Assembly (NCBI GenBank): GCA_037349315.1
Contig: JBAIAC010000030.1
Coordinates: 15,087,501-15,151,500 of the forward strand
Direction of reading: 5' to 3'
DNA: 64,000 nt
Origin: Chelydra serpentina
Taxonomy: Eukaryota; Chordata; Testudines; Chelydridae
Shown here one piece after another: positions 36,901 to 48,900 of this stretch. A program made the translations under genes and the position numbers. Every line of letters starts with the position of its first letter. Positions within the stretch are counted from its first letter, which is position 1. The notes beneath the pieces were generated by a model. The model searched no databases, was not told the origin of the DNA, and saw only the letters and a program-made list of their open reading frames with translations.

Positions 36901-39900
36901 GGACGAGGCTTTCTTCCAGCAACTAACAGAAGTTACTAGATCACAGGCCCTGGTTCTCATGGGTGACTTTAATCACCCCGACATCTGCTGGGAGAGCAAT
37001 ACAGCGGTCCACAGACAATCCAGGAAGTTTTTGGAAAGTGTAGGGGACAATTTCCTGGTGCAAGTGCTGGAGGAACCAACTAGGGGAAAAGCTCTTCTTG
37101 ACCTGCTGCTCACAAACAGGGAAGAAATAGTAGAGGAAGCAATAGTGGATGGGAACCTGGGAGGCAGTGACCATGAGATGGTCGAGTTCAGGATCCTGAC
37201 ACAAGGAAGAAAGGAGAGCAGTAGAATACAGAGCCTGGACTTCAGAAAAGCAGACTTTGACTCCCTCAGGGAACTGATGGGCAAGGTCCCCTGGGAGAAT
37301 AACATGAGGGGGAAAGGAGTCGAGGAAAGCTGGCTGTATTTTAAAGAAACCTTATTGAGGTTGCAGGAACAAACCATCCCGATGTGTAGAAAGAAAAGTA
37401 AATATGGCAGGCGACCAGCTTGGCTTAACAGTGAAATCCTTGCTCGTCTTAACCACAAAAAAGCAGCTTACAAGAAGTGGAAGATTGGACAAATGACCAG
37501 GGAGGAGTATAAAAATATTGTTCAGGCATGCAGGAGTGAAATTAGGAAGGCCAAATCACACTTGGAGTTGCAGCTAGCTGGAGATGTTAGGAGTAACAAG
37601 AAGGGTTTCTTCAGGTATGTTAGCAACAAGAAGAAAGTCAAGGAACGTGTGGGCCCCTTGCTGAATGAGGGAGGGAACCTAGTGACAGAGGATGTGGAGA
37701 AAGCTAGTGTACTCAATGCTTTTTTTGCCTCTGTCTTCACAGACAAGGGCAGCTCCCAGATGGCTGCACTCCGCAGCACGGTATGGGGAGGAGGTGACCA
37801 GCCCTCTGTGGAGAAAGAAGTAGTTCGGGACTATTTAGAAAAGCTGGACGAACACAAGTCCATGGGGCCGGATGCACTGCATCCAAGGGTACTAAAGGAG
37901 TTGGCCGATGTGATTACAGAGCCATTGGCCATTATCTTTGACAAATCATGGCAATCGGGGGAGGTCCCAGATGACTGGAAAAAAGCTAATGTAGTGCCCA
38001 TCTTTAAAAAAGGGAAGAAGGAAGATCCAGGGAACTACAGGCCAGTCAGTCTCACCTCAATCCCTGGAAAAATCATGGAACAGGTCCTCAAGGAATCAAT
38101 TTTGAACCACTTAAAGGAGGGGAAAGTGATCAGGAACAGTCAGCATGGATTCACCAAGGGCAAGTCATGCCTGACTAACCTAATTGCCTTCTATGATGAG
38201 ATAACTGGCTCTGTGGATGAGGGGAAAGCAGTGGATGTGCTATTTCTTGACTTTAGCAAAGCTTTTGATACAGTCTCGCACAGCGTTCTTGCCAGCAAGT
38301 TAAAGAAGTATGGGCTGGATGAATGGACGGTAAGGTGGATAGAAAACTGGCTGGATGGTCGTGCTCAACGGGTAGTGATCAATGGCTCCATGTCTAGTTG
38401 GCAGCCGGTATCAAGTGGAGTGCCCCAAGGGTCGGTGCTGGGGCCGGTTTTGTTCAATATCTTCATCAACGACCTGGAGGATGGTGTGGACTGCACCCTT
38501 AGCAAGTTTGCAGATGACACTAAACTGGGAGGAGTGGTTGATACGCTGGAGGGTAGGGATAGGATACAGAGGGACCTAGACAAATTAGAGGATTGGGCCA
38601 AAAGAAATCTGATGAGGTTCAACAAGGACAAGTGCAGAGTCCTGCACTTAGGACGGAAGAATCCCATGCACTGCTACAGACTAGGGACCGAATGGCTGGG
38701 CAGCAGTTCTGCAGAAAAGGACCTAGGGGTTACAGTGGACGAAAAGCTGAATATGAGTCAACAGTGTGCCCTTGTTGCCAAGAAGGCTAACGGCATTTTG
38801 GGCTGTATAAGTAGGGGCATTTCCAGCAGATCGAGGGACGTGATTATTCCCCTCTATTCGGCACTGGTGAGGCCTCATTTGGAGTACTGTGTCCAGTTTT
38901 GGGCCCCACACTACAAGAAGGATGTGGATAAATTGGAAAGAGTCCAACGGAGGGCAACAAAAATGATTAGGGGGCTGGAGCACATGACTTATGAGGAGAG
39001 GCTGAGGGAACTGAGATTGTTTAGCCTGCAGAAGAGAAGAGTGAGGGGGGATTTGATAGCTGCTTTCAACTACCTAAAAGGGGGTTCCAAAGAGGATGGA
39101 TCTAGACTGTTCTCAGTGGTAGAAGATGACAGAACAAGGAGTAATGGTCTCAAGTTGCAGAGGGGGAGGTTTAGGTTGGATATTAGGAAAAACTTTTTCA
39201 CTAGTAGGGTGGTGAAGCACTGGAATGGGTTACCTAGGGAGGTGGTGGAATCTCCTTCCTTAGAGGTTTTTAAGGTCAGGCTTGACAAAGCCCTGGCTGG
39301 GATGATCTAGTTGGGGTTGGTCCTGCTTTGAGCAGGGGGTTGGACTAGATGACCTCCTGAGGTCCCTTCCAACCCTGAGATTCTATGATTCTATGATTCT
39401 ATGATTCTACCTACTAGAGAAGTATCATGATGATTTTGAGACCATTATTGATGCAATAGATGAAATGTCTTATACATGGGAATCTGGCAAAGGTGGTTCT
39501 TTTACTCTTGTAGACAAAATACATGATTAACAGATACATGAAATCATGATGGGCCTTGAGGTTGAATCCTGCAGTGCTATTCAAACTGCGTTTTCTTACA
39601 ACTGCTTCAGAAAGTTTTACATAAATGTGCCCAAAACATTAGGATATTCATATCTGGAGTGACTCAGCAAACTGTATGAGGAAATCCTGAGGACCTAAAT
39701 AATGCAAAAAAGTCTTTGTGGCCTGAGTGACTCTTGGCTCTTGCTGGAGAGTGTGTTTAAAGCTGTACTGAAATCATCTCCAGTTTTTCAAAATGTGCTC
39801 TTTCTCATGACTCATTCTGGTGTACTTTAAGGACACACGTGAGTTTAAATCCAAATCTATCCATTTACCAGGAATTTGCACATAATACTGTGCTCCCTGC

Positions 39901-42900
39901 CATGTGGCAAGGAACAAAGAAAAAAATCATACCAGCAATGACAATAAGCTGTGTGGGAAACTATTTTCTGGGGGTTTTTTGTGTGAGCATGCCATAGGAA
40001 AGAAATGTGAAGACTTGCAGCCTGTGAAAACCTTCCACAGTCAGAAGCGACAAAGGGTCCTGTGGCACCTTATAGACTAACAGAGGTATTGAAGCATAAG
40101 CTTTCGTGGGTGAATACCCACTTCTTCCACAGTCAGACGAAGCAAAAAGATGATACTGCTTCTTCAAACATGACACTATTGTATACGGGGTTTTTAATGT
40201 TGGATTAGAGAATAAACTGGAGGGCAATTTATATTGGTGTGGGCAAACAACTTGTATAGTGGCAGTCTGCTTGTCATTTGAGAAACAGTGACTCTTTGAG
40301 CATGGTATTTCACCCCTGTCTCTACTCCCAGCTTACATTGCATGAAAATTGGCAAGCAGTGGTGCATAAAAACATACGGTGTTCTTTCCTGATGGCATTG
40401 AAGCCTAACTAGTATTCTATTCAGGTTTTTGACACTTTCAGAAGGGAGAATTCTGTCACAATTATGAAAATTAATTTCCAATAGCTTGTCCACGGATTTC
40501 TAGAAATATTTTGCTGAGCTGCTGTTGGGCAATGTCGAACTGCTAGTTTCATATTGGACAGTTATGCTCCGAATGACCAGAATTGGCAAACCGAAGAAAG
40601 AAACCAACAGAATTCCACTGGCCATCACTTGCACTCATCAGCTAAAAGCTCTCCAATGCATCATCAGTGATCTACAACCCATCCTGGACAACGATCCCTC
40701 ACTTTCACAGGCCTTGGTAGGCAGGTCAGTCCTCGCCCACAGACAACCCGCCAACCTGAAGCATATTCTCACCAGCAACTACACACCGCACCATAATAAC
40801 TCTAACTCAGGAACCAATCCATGCAACAAACCTCGATGCCAACTCTGCCCACATATCTACACCAGGGACACCATCACAGGACCTAACCAGATCAGCCACA
40901 CCATCACCGGTTCATTCACCTGCACATCCACCAATGTAATATATGCCATCATGTGCCAGCAATGCCCCTCTGCTATATTCATCGGCCAAACTGGACAGTC
41001 CTTACGCAAAAGGATAAATGGACACAAATCAGATATTAGGAATGGCAATATACAAAAACCTGTAGGAGAACACTTCAATCTCCCCAGACACATAATAGCA
41101 GATTTAAAGGTAGCCATCCTGCAGCAAAAAAACTTCAGGACCGGACTTCAAAGAGAAACTGCTGAGCTTCAGTTCATTTGCAAATTTTACACCATCAGCT
41201 CAGGATTAAACAAAGACTATGAATGGCTAGCCAACTACAAAAGCAGTTTCTCCTCCCTTGGTGTTCACACCTCAACTGCTAAAAGAGGGCCTCATCCTCC
41301 CTGATTAAACTAACCTTGTTATCTCTAGCCTGACTCTTCCCTGCATATTTATACCTGCCCTGGACCTTTCCACTGCATGCATCCGACGAAGTGGGTATTC
41401 ACCCACAAAAGCTTATGCTCCAATACGTCTGTTAGTCTATAAGGTGCCACAGGACTCTGTCGCTTCTACAGAATTGGCATATTATGCATTAGTTTCAAGT
41501 ACCAATGTGAAGCTTTCACTTTGCCATATTTGAATTTAGAATAGCAAGAGCCATTCTTTCCAATGACTCACTCATATGTAATATATGATATACTATAATC
41601 AATTTTGAGTTAATGCATTAGCGTTCTGTTACTCTAGGTAACAATACTAATTCTGAGCTCATAAATGTTGAATGTTAGTGAAGAATTTATTCTTAAATGA
41701 TGTAAAGATTAAATTGATTAAATGCTTTAATTATGTTCTGATGCAAAATTGATAATTTAATTTTAGATACCCATTTAAAAAAACCCACGTTGGGTCCATT
41801 CTCTCGCATAATGGTCAAATACCTGTGAAAAAAGGCAGGAAGACGCCTTGTCTATATACAAGGCACTGGATACAGTTCTGCTGAATGTGTTGTCTGGGAC
41901 ATATCAAATTCAGCACCATTTCAGCTTCTCTTTATTAACCTTCCTCAAAGAAAATATTTTGTGACCATTACTTAGATTCTTACATTTTGGCACTTTAAAT
42001 GCACAAACTGATTTTTCTTCAAATACAACTAAAGTACTTTTGCATTAAAATCAAAGTGTGTGGAAAGAATAAAAATTTGGGGTTGAAAATCACATTAATT
42101 TTGGCTTTTTTTCCTTGTGATAGTTAATTTTCTGTGCTTTCTTCAGTAAGTCTATTGTAAAGTGACAAGATTCCTTGCCTGGCTAGATTCAGCTTGTTAT
42201 CCACCTAAGGATTTTAAAACTGTAAGAATTTATAACTCCAGTAATCAAAATCTTCATTTCCCTTGAAAGTATGCATTGATCAAAGCTATAGACTTTAATG
42301 GTAAAATAGCTTCTTAAAAGTGTAATGTATATAAAATCCATGAACCTTACATTTTAACAAATAGATGTAGTCTGCAAAACTAGCTTAGTGTAACTCTTAA
42401 TTGCATCAGATAAATGGATAGTAGTTTTATGACAAAGTTTTGGAGAAAGGAAATATTCCAGCAAGTCTTTACTGATTTGCTGTATTAAAACTAGAACAGT
42501 TGTCTTAATTAGTGCAATGAATTATTAGTTTCTTCCAGATTGGTTAATATATGCATATGACAATAACAAATAATTATATTGCTTCAGCAGTGCAAGGGAA
42601 ATTCTTCGTTAATCTGGGTGTTATGGGATGCAATAGATCATTATTAACATGGACAGATGGCCAAATGGCATCAAAGGGAACAGCAGTATAACTAATCCTT
42701 ATTTGATAAATCTGACTGATGACTAAAAATCTAGAACATGCTTCTGTTCTTTTAAAGAGGACTGAAAATGGCTACTGGGAATAATAATGAATTATAATTA
42801 CTCTGTGGTGTTTCTATAATGTACAACAACTTTGCAGAAATAATACAATTAAATTAAATCATAGAATAGAATCTGGCAACGACAAAGATTTGTTGGGCCT

Positions 42901-45900
42901 CCTAATCCATCTCCCAACCATTTCAGGATATTCCCTATAATATACTAACTGCTGATACACAAATATAAAATGTTACATGTTTACATGAGACTGGAGTTTC
43001 ATTGTCCTATAATGTCAGTCATCAGGTATCTGTTGTATGGGGCATTTTTCAAATCTATTTTGTTATTCACTCTCTCCTCCCTCTTCCTTTGTCCTTGATA
43101 TTGATAGGAAGAGAATGTGTCTTCTCATTACCACCTCTGCTAATTCCTGGCTGCTTAGAAACATGCAAATGCATTCTGGCTGCTCTGGACTGATCTGTTT
43201 ACCCTCACAACTTTGTGTGCCAGATAGAACAGGATACTCTCAGATCAAACCTCTGGGTTTCATATGGCTTACATTTATGACTCACTTCTACACTGTGGTG
43301 AACACGTTCTGCTCCCTGTAAGCTATGTCTGACCCTGAGATTTTGGGCAAAACTTTCCTACTATTCCTCAGTCAAAACTTCTTCTTCACCCAACAAGAGA
43401 CTGTGTCAAGAAAATTGTGTCTAATGCAGTTTGAAAATAAATATCTTGCATTCATATCACTTGATAACTGCATCTTTTTTATTTTATCATAAATGTAAAT
43501 GCACATGTATCCTGCTTGTCACATTTTGTTTAAATAAAGAAAAAGTTTCTATAAAATATAGAAAATTAGCTATGTATTTGTTTAAAAGTGTAGAATAAGA
43601 TATAGAGTAATTCTGCACTAATCTAGAACATTTTCTAGGCTTTCAAAAATTTCTGCTAATATGCTCCATGTATTCTATTCTGATGACAGGGGGATTGAGT
43701 GGACAAGCTTGACTGGTTTTCTTTCCTTTGCCACATCAACGCCCAACAATTTGGGATTGGTAAGGAATGAACTGCAGCTGGTTGATCTTCCAACAGGTTA
43801 GTGTCTCCTGAGATATCTGTATAGATTACGCTTGGGAAAGTGGCTGTGACAGAACTGCTTGTTGGGGCATACCCAGATTCGTATCTGACTTCAGTGACAA
43901 AAATAAATTATGCTTTATCCTGTTTTCATGGCAGAGATAACATAACTAAAAGGAATTGAGCTGATTCTGTTCTTCCTTGTCCAACCACAGGGGTAAGTGC
44001 CTGTCAGATCTGTGCAAACTTACTGAAGGTAAGAGGTTTGCACAAATATCTCTGGTTTGGTCCAACCTAGAAGAATTACCACTTATCAGCAACAGAGTCA
44101 GCTACTTTTTGCTTAATTAACTCCACATGAAGACCAAGACAAAACATGTTCAGCACCAGTTCTTATGTAGCCATGAATAAGATTGTCTCCAGATGTATTT
44201 TATCCACAGATTTCTGAAATGGTGCCGAAAATGGTTTGTCTTGATCTAAACTTGCTTGCATTTATGCCATGTGCAGCTGAAATGGTGCTGAACCCTTTAA
44301 TGATAGACATCAGCAAATGCATAATTATTGTAGTACACGCCAGGCCACTGAAAGCAGAATTTGGCCTAAAGAGCCTGTGACGTTATTTGAAAGAGCAGAA
44401 CTTAGCTTTCAGATCCCAATCTGAGTTCATAGAGCTATTGGTTTATAAACAAGAAAAGGTTCTTTGACCATGACACACAGGCACATGAACGACAGACACA
44501 TAGAATAGATTTTAAACATCAGGCCACAACTTTATTGTTTTAACAGTGGAGAGAGGTGTTATGTATCCCCAACCCCTGCTGTCACATATCAGACATTTAA
44601 CTGAGTCCAGTGGAGGGTTACAGGGCTCCTATCATACATAAGAATGGCCATACTGGGTCAGACCAAAGGTCCATCTCGCCCAGTATCCTGTCTTCCGACA
44701 GTGGCCAATGTCCAGTTGCCCCAGAAGGAATGAACAAAACAGGTAATCATCAAGTGATCCACCGTCTGTCACCCATTCCCAGCCTCTGGCAGTCAGAGGC
44801 TAGGGACACCATCCTTGCCCATTCTGGCTGATAGCCATTGATGGACCTATCCTTCATGAAATTTGTCTAGTTCTTTTTTTAACCGTTATATAGTCTTGGC
44901 ATTCACAACACCCTCTGGCGAGGAGTTCCACAGGTTGTGCGCTATGTGAAAAAAATACTTCCTTTCTGCTGCCTATTAATTTCATTTGGTGGCCCCTAGT
45001 TCTTGTGTTATGAGAAGAAATAAATAACACTTCCTTATTTACTTTCTCCACACCAGTCATGATTTTATAGACCTATATCATATCCTCACTTAGTCGTCTC
45101 TTTTCCAAGCTGAAAAGTCCCAGTCTTATTAATCTGTCTTCATATGGCAGCCGTTTCATACCCCTAATAATTTTTGTTGCTCTTTTCTGAACCTTTTCCA
45201 ATTCCAATATGTCTTTTTTGAGATGGGACGACCACATCTGCATGCAGTATTCAAGATGTGGGCGTTCCATGGATTTGTATAGAAACAATATGATATTTTC
45301 TGTCTTATTATATATCCCTTGCTTAATGATTCCCATACCATATAACTAGGGCTGTCAAGCAATAAAAAAAATTTTCGCGGTTAAAATTAATCATGATTAA
45401 TCACGCGATTAATCACATTGTTAAACTATAATGGAATACCATTTATTTAAATATTTTTGGATGTTTTCTATATTTTCAAATATATTTATTTCAGTTACAA
45501 CACAGAATACAAAGTGTACAGTGCTCACTTTATATTTGTTTTTGATTACAAATATTTGCTCTGTAAAAAACAAAATAGTATACTTCAATTCACCTAATAC
45601 AAGTACTGTAGTGCAATATCTTTATAATGAAAGCTGAACTTACAAATGTAGAATTATGTACAAAAATAACTGCATTCAAAAATAAAACAATGCAAAACTT
45701 TAGAACCTTCAAGTCCTCTCAGTCCTACTTCAGCCAATTGCTCAGACAAACAAGTTTGATTACAATTTGCAGGAGATAATGCTGCCCACGTTTTATTTAC
45801 AATGTCACCTGAAAGTGAGAACAAGCATTCGCATGGCACTGTTGTAGCCGGCATCACAAAATATTTACGTGCCAGATGCTCTAAATATTCATATGTCCCT

Positions 45901-48900
45901 TCATGCTTCAACGACCATTTCAGAAGACATGCGTCCATGATGATGATGGGTTCTGCTCGATAACAATTCAAAGCAGAGCTGACTGACACATGTTCATTTT
46001 CATCATCGGAGTCAGATGCCAGCAGCAGAAGGTTGATTTTCTTTTTTGGTGGTTCAGGTTCTGTAGTTTCTGCATCAGAGTGTTGCTCTTTTAAGACATC
46101 TGAAAGCATTCTCCACCCCTTGTCCCTCTCAGATTTTGAAAGGCACTTCAGATTCTTAAACCTTGGGTCGAGTGCTGTAGCTATCCTTAGAAATCTCACA
46201 CTGGTGCCTTCTTTGCATTTTGTCAAATCTGCTGTGAAAGTGTTCTTACCACGAACATGTGCTGGGTCATCATCCGAGACTGCTATAACATGAAATATAT
46301 GGCAGAATATGTGTAAAACAGAACAGGAGACATACAATTCTCCCCTAAGGAGTTCAGTCACATATTTAATTAACACCTTATTTTTTTTAATGAGCATCAT
46401 TAGCATGGAAGCATGTCCTCTGGAATGGTGGCCAAAGCATTAAGGGACATATGAATGGTTAGCATATCTGGCCCATAAATACCTTGAAACACTGGCTACA
46501 AAAGTGCCATGCGAACACGTGTTCTCGCTTTCAGGTGACATTGTAAATAAGAAGCAGTCAGCAGTGTCTCCTGTAAATGTAAACAAACTTGTTTGTCTTA
46601 CCAATTGACTGAACAAGAAGTAGGACTGAGTGGACTTGTAGGCTCTAAAGTTTTACATTGTTTTGTTTTTAAGTGTAGTTATGTGCAAAAAAAAATCTAC
46701 ATTTGTAAGTTACACTTTCATGATAAAAAGATTTCACTACAGTATTTGTATGAGGTGAATTGAAAAATATTATTTCTTTTGTTTACCATTTTTACAGTGT
46801 AAACATTTGTAATAAAAAATAATATAAAGTGAGCACTGTACACTTTATATTCTGTGTTGTAATGGAAATCAATATATTTGAAAATGTAGAAAAACATCCA
46901 CAAATATTTAATAAATTTCAATTGGTATTCTATTGTTTGACAGTGCGATCAATCGCGATTCATTTTTTTAATCGCAGTTAATTTTTTTTAGTTAATCGCG
47001 TGAGTTAACTGCGATTAATTGACAGCCCTACATATAACCAGTAACTCAGAGTAGAACCACTTAGGCTCACCCTTAGGACTCGGCTCACTTCTGAATCTCT
47101 TCTACCTCCTGCCATATGTGGGGCGGTAGAAATTACCAAGAGAGGGCCTCAGTCTGCAAAGACTTCATGTCTCTCCTTTTTCCCATAGGCAAAAGGAGAA
47201 TCAGAAAAATCCTGGATCACCTTTAACTCTGAGAGTTGGTCCTTTTACCTTATCCATTCAGGCCAGCAATGATTATGGTTGCCTATTTTAAGACTCTTGT
47301 CTGCCAGCAAGTGGTGGCCCACAAGAGCCAACCAGCTAATTGGTTTGTCAGCCAGTGGGAAGACAGTGGAGCTGGGAGTGGAGAGGGCAGCCACTCCAGC
47401 CATGCATGGGCTCTTGTAACCGCCCCTCTCTTGGGCACTGTGAACATCCCCATTGAAGATCCCTCCCCCATTAACTCCCTACTTACAAACTAAGCATGTT
47501 TGATATAAAAGTTACTGGGGAAACAAATGATACCCCAAAATGTTATATTTTATAATATAGCTATACTTTAAAGTAAAAATCTAGTTTGTGACACATGTAT
47601 GATGCTTCATTATGAGCTGATATTCTACTGAAATGTTCATTCTTGGTTTTTATATAAGATTTAAAAATCCTTTTTGAAAATAAACTTGCTGCATATATGT
47701 AATAGATATTTTAACAATAAGTTGTGGAGAGTTGAGACAGTTTAAAACAATGCGTTGCAAGTTCTTTATAATCGGCTTGTTAGTAAATTATCTGTTGAAA
47801 GCTCTTTGGCCTAGGGTGTCAATCTCTCAAACACCTGGGGTTAAACTGGGTGAAAAGTACATCTGTGATTTTTGCGTTTGATGGTTGCACAATATAGAGG
47901 AATGGGAAGCACTTTCACTAATTTTAAATTGTTTTAAAATGTATAAACCTAGAACCATTTAATTTCTGATTGAAGTCCCTGAGTCTTGTAACACACCAAT
48001 AATTCTGAATTACTTTATGTAGCATGCCTCAACCTTTAAAATGATATAAAAGCACTTTTTTAATTTTATAAGCACTTCTAAGGCATTGCACAAAATAACC
48101 GTTCATCTAACTTTGCTATTGCATATTTTTTTTAAATCTTTTATAAAACCAAATGAGCAGTAAGGAGAAAAGAAGAGGAAAATGTATTTGTGATATTGTA
48201 GCTAAAAGCAATTTGATTTCAACTAAACTTTATTCTACAGAAATTCCTTAATAGTAACAGCAACTTAAAAAAAAAAAAAAGTAACAAAAATACTCAAGCT
48301 TTCCATAAGCATCTATGTTCTCAAGTAAACTGAATTAGCTGTGATTTTATCAGATGTTGACAATGACTAACATTCCCCTTTTGTCCCTTTAGTAGCTTCC
48401 TAGAGTAGCTGTCATTTTACTATTTTATCAGTAGTAATGTAAGCACTAGAAAAATAGTCTGCATGTAGGGTTGAAAAAATGTAGCCCAGTTGTGCCTTTT
48501 GCTAAAGTTGCCATTATATCTTTAGTATGTAAATAATGAATGTTAAGAGAACCTGAAGGTATTTTCTCAGTTATGAAGAAAACAAACTTTAATTTTCCAC
48601 ACAGGCAGGCTTTGTGCTCTAGTGCTGATGATTCACTGCTGACTTCATATACCCCATCCACGCTGGGCTATTTTAACTAAGGAGAAAGTGTGCAGCCATA
48701 GGAAAAGTACTCCTGGGGGAATTGTGTGCCAAAAACATTAAAACTCTGGGCACAATATTTTAAAATTCTGCAAAATGCTGCATATTTGTTTGTCAAAATA
48801 ACACAATATAATTATGCCTGTTTCAATTATTTTGGAAATTTATTTCAAAATACCTGTCAGCAAGTATGTCTGTAACAATACAGACAATACAAAAGATTAA

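Larger units (their letters stand above)
35960..39409 (+). mobile_element. CR1 LINE, 5' truncated, ORF2 intact
   Basis: The element keeps the end of ORF1, all of ORF2 and the 3' end with ATTCTATG repeats (39380-39409). The 5' junction near 35960 is approximate. It is the same family as the fragment at 23926-24150 and the tail of the SINE at 6763-6943. No target duplication was found. Confidence 0.92.
23328..43689 (+). other. intron H-I, 20.4 kb, repeat-dense
   Basis: About two thirds of this intron is identifiable transposon sequence: a CR1 end, a hAT tail, two Harbingers, a Penelope palindrome, a CR1 LINE and two Penelope pieces. Stretches 29490-30510, 35152-35955, 39410-40030 and 41480-43689 show nothing I can name, apart from short open frames beside the CR1. 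Confidence 0.9.

Noticed and set aside
36973..37458. 161-codon minus-strand frame over CR1 ORF2
   Set aside because: It is antisense to the conserved endonuclease domain and shows no recognisable protein.
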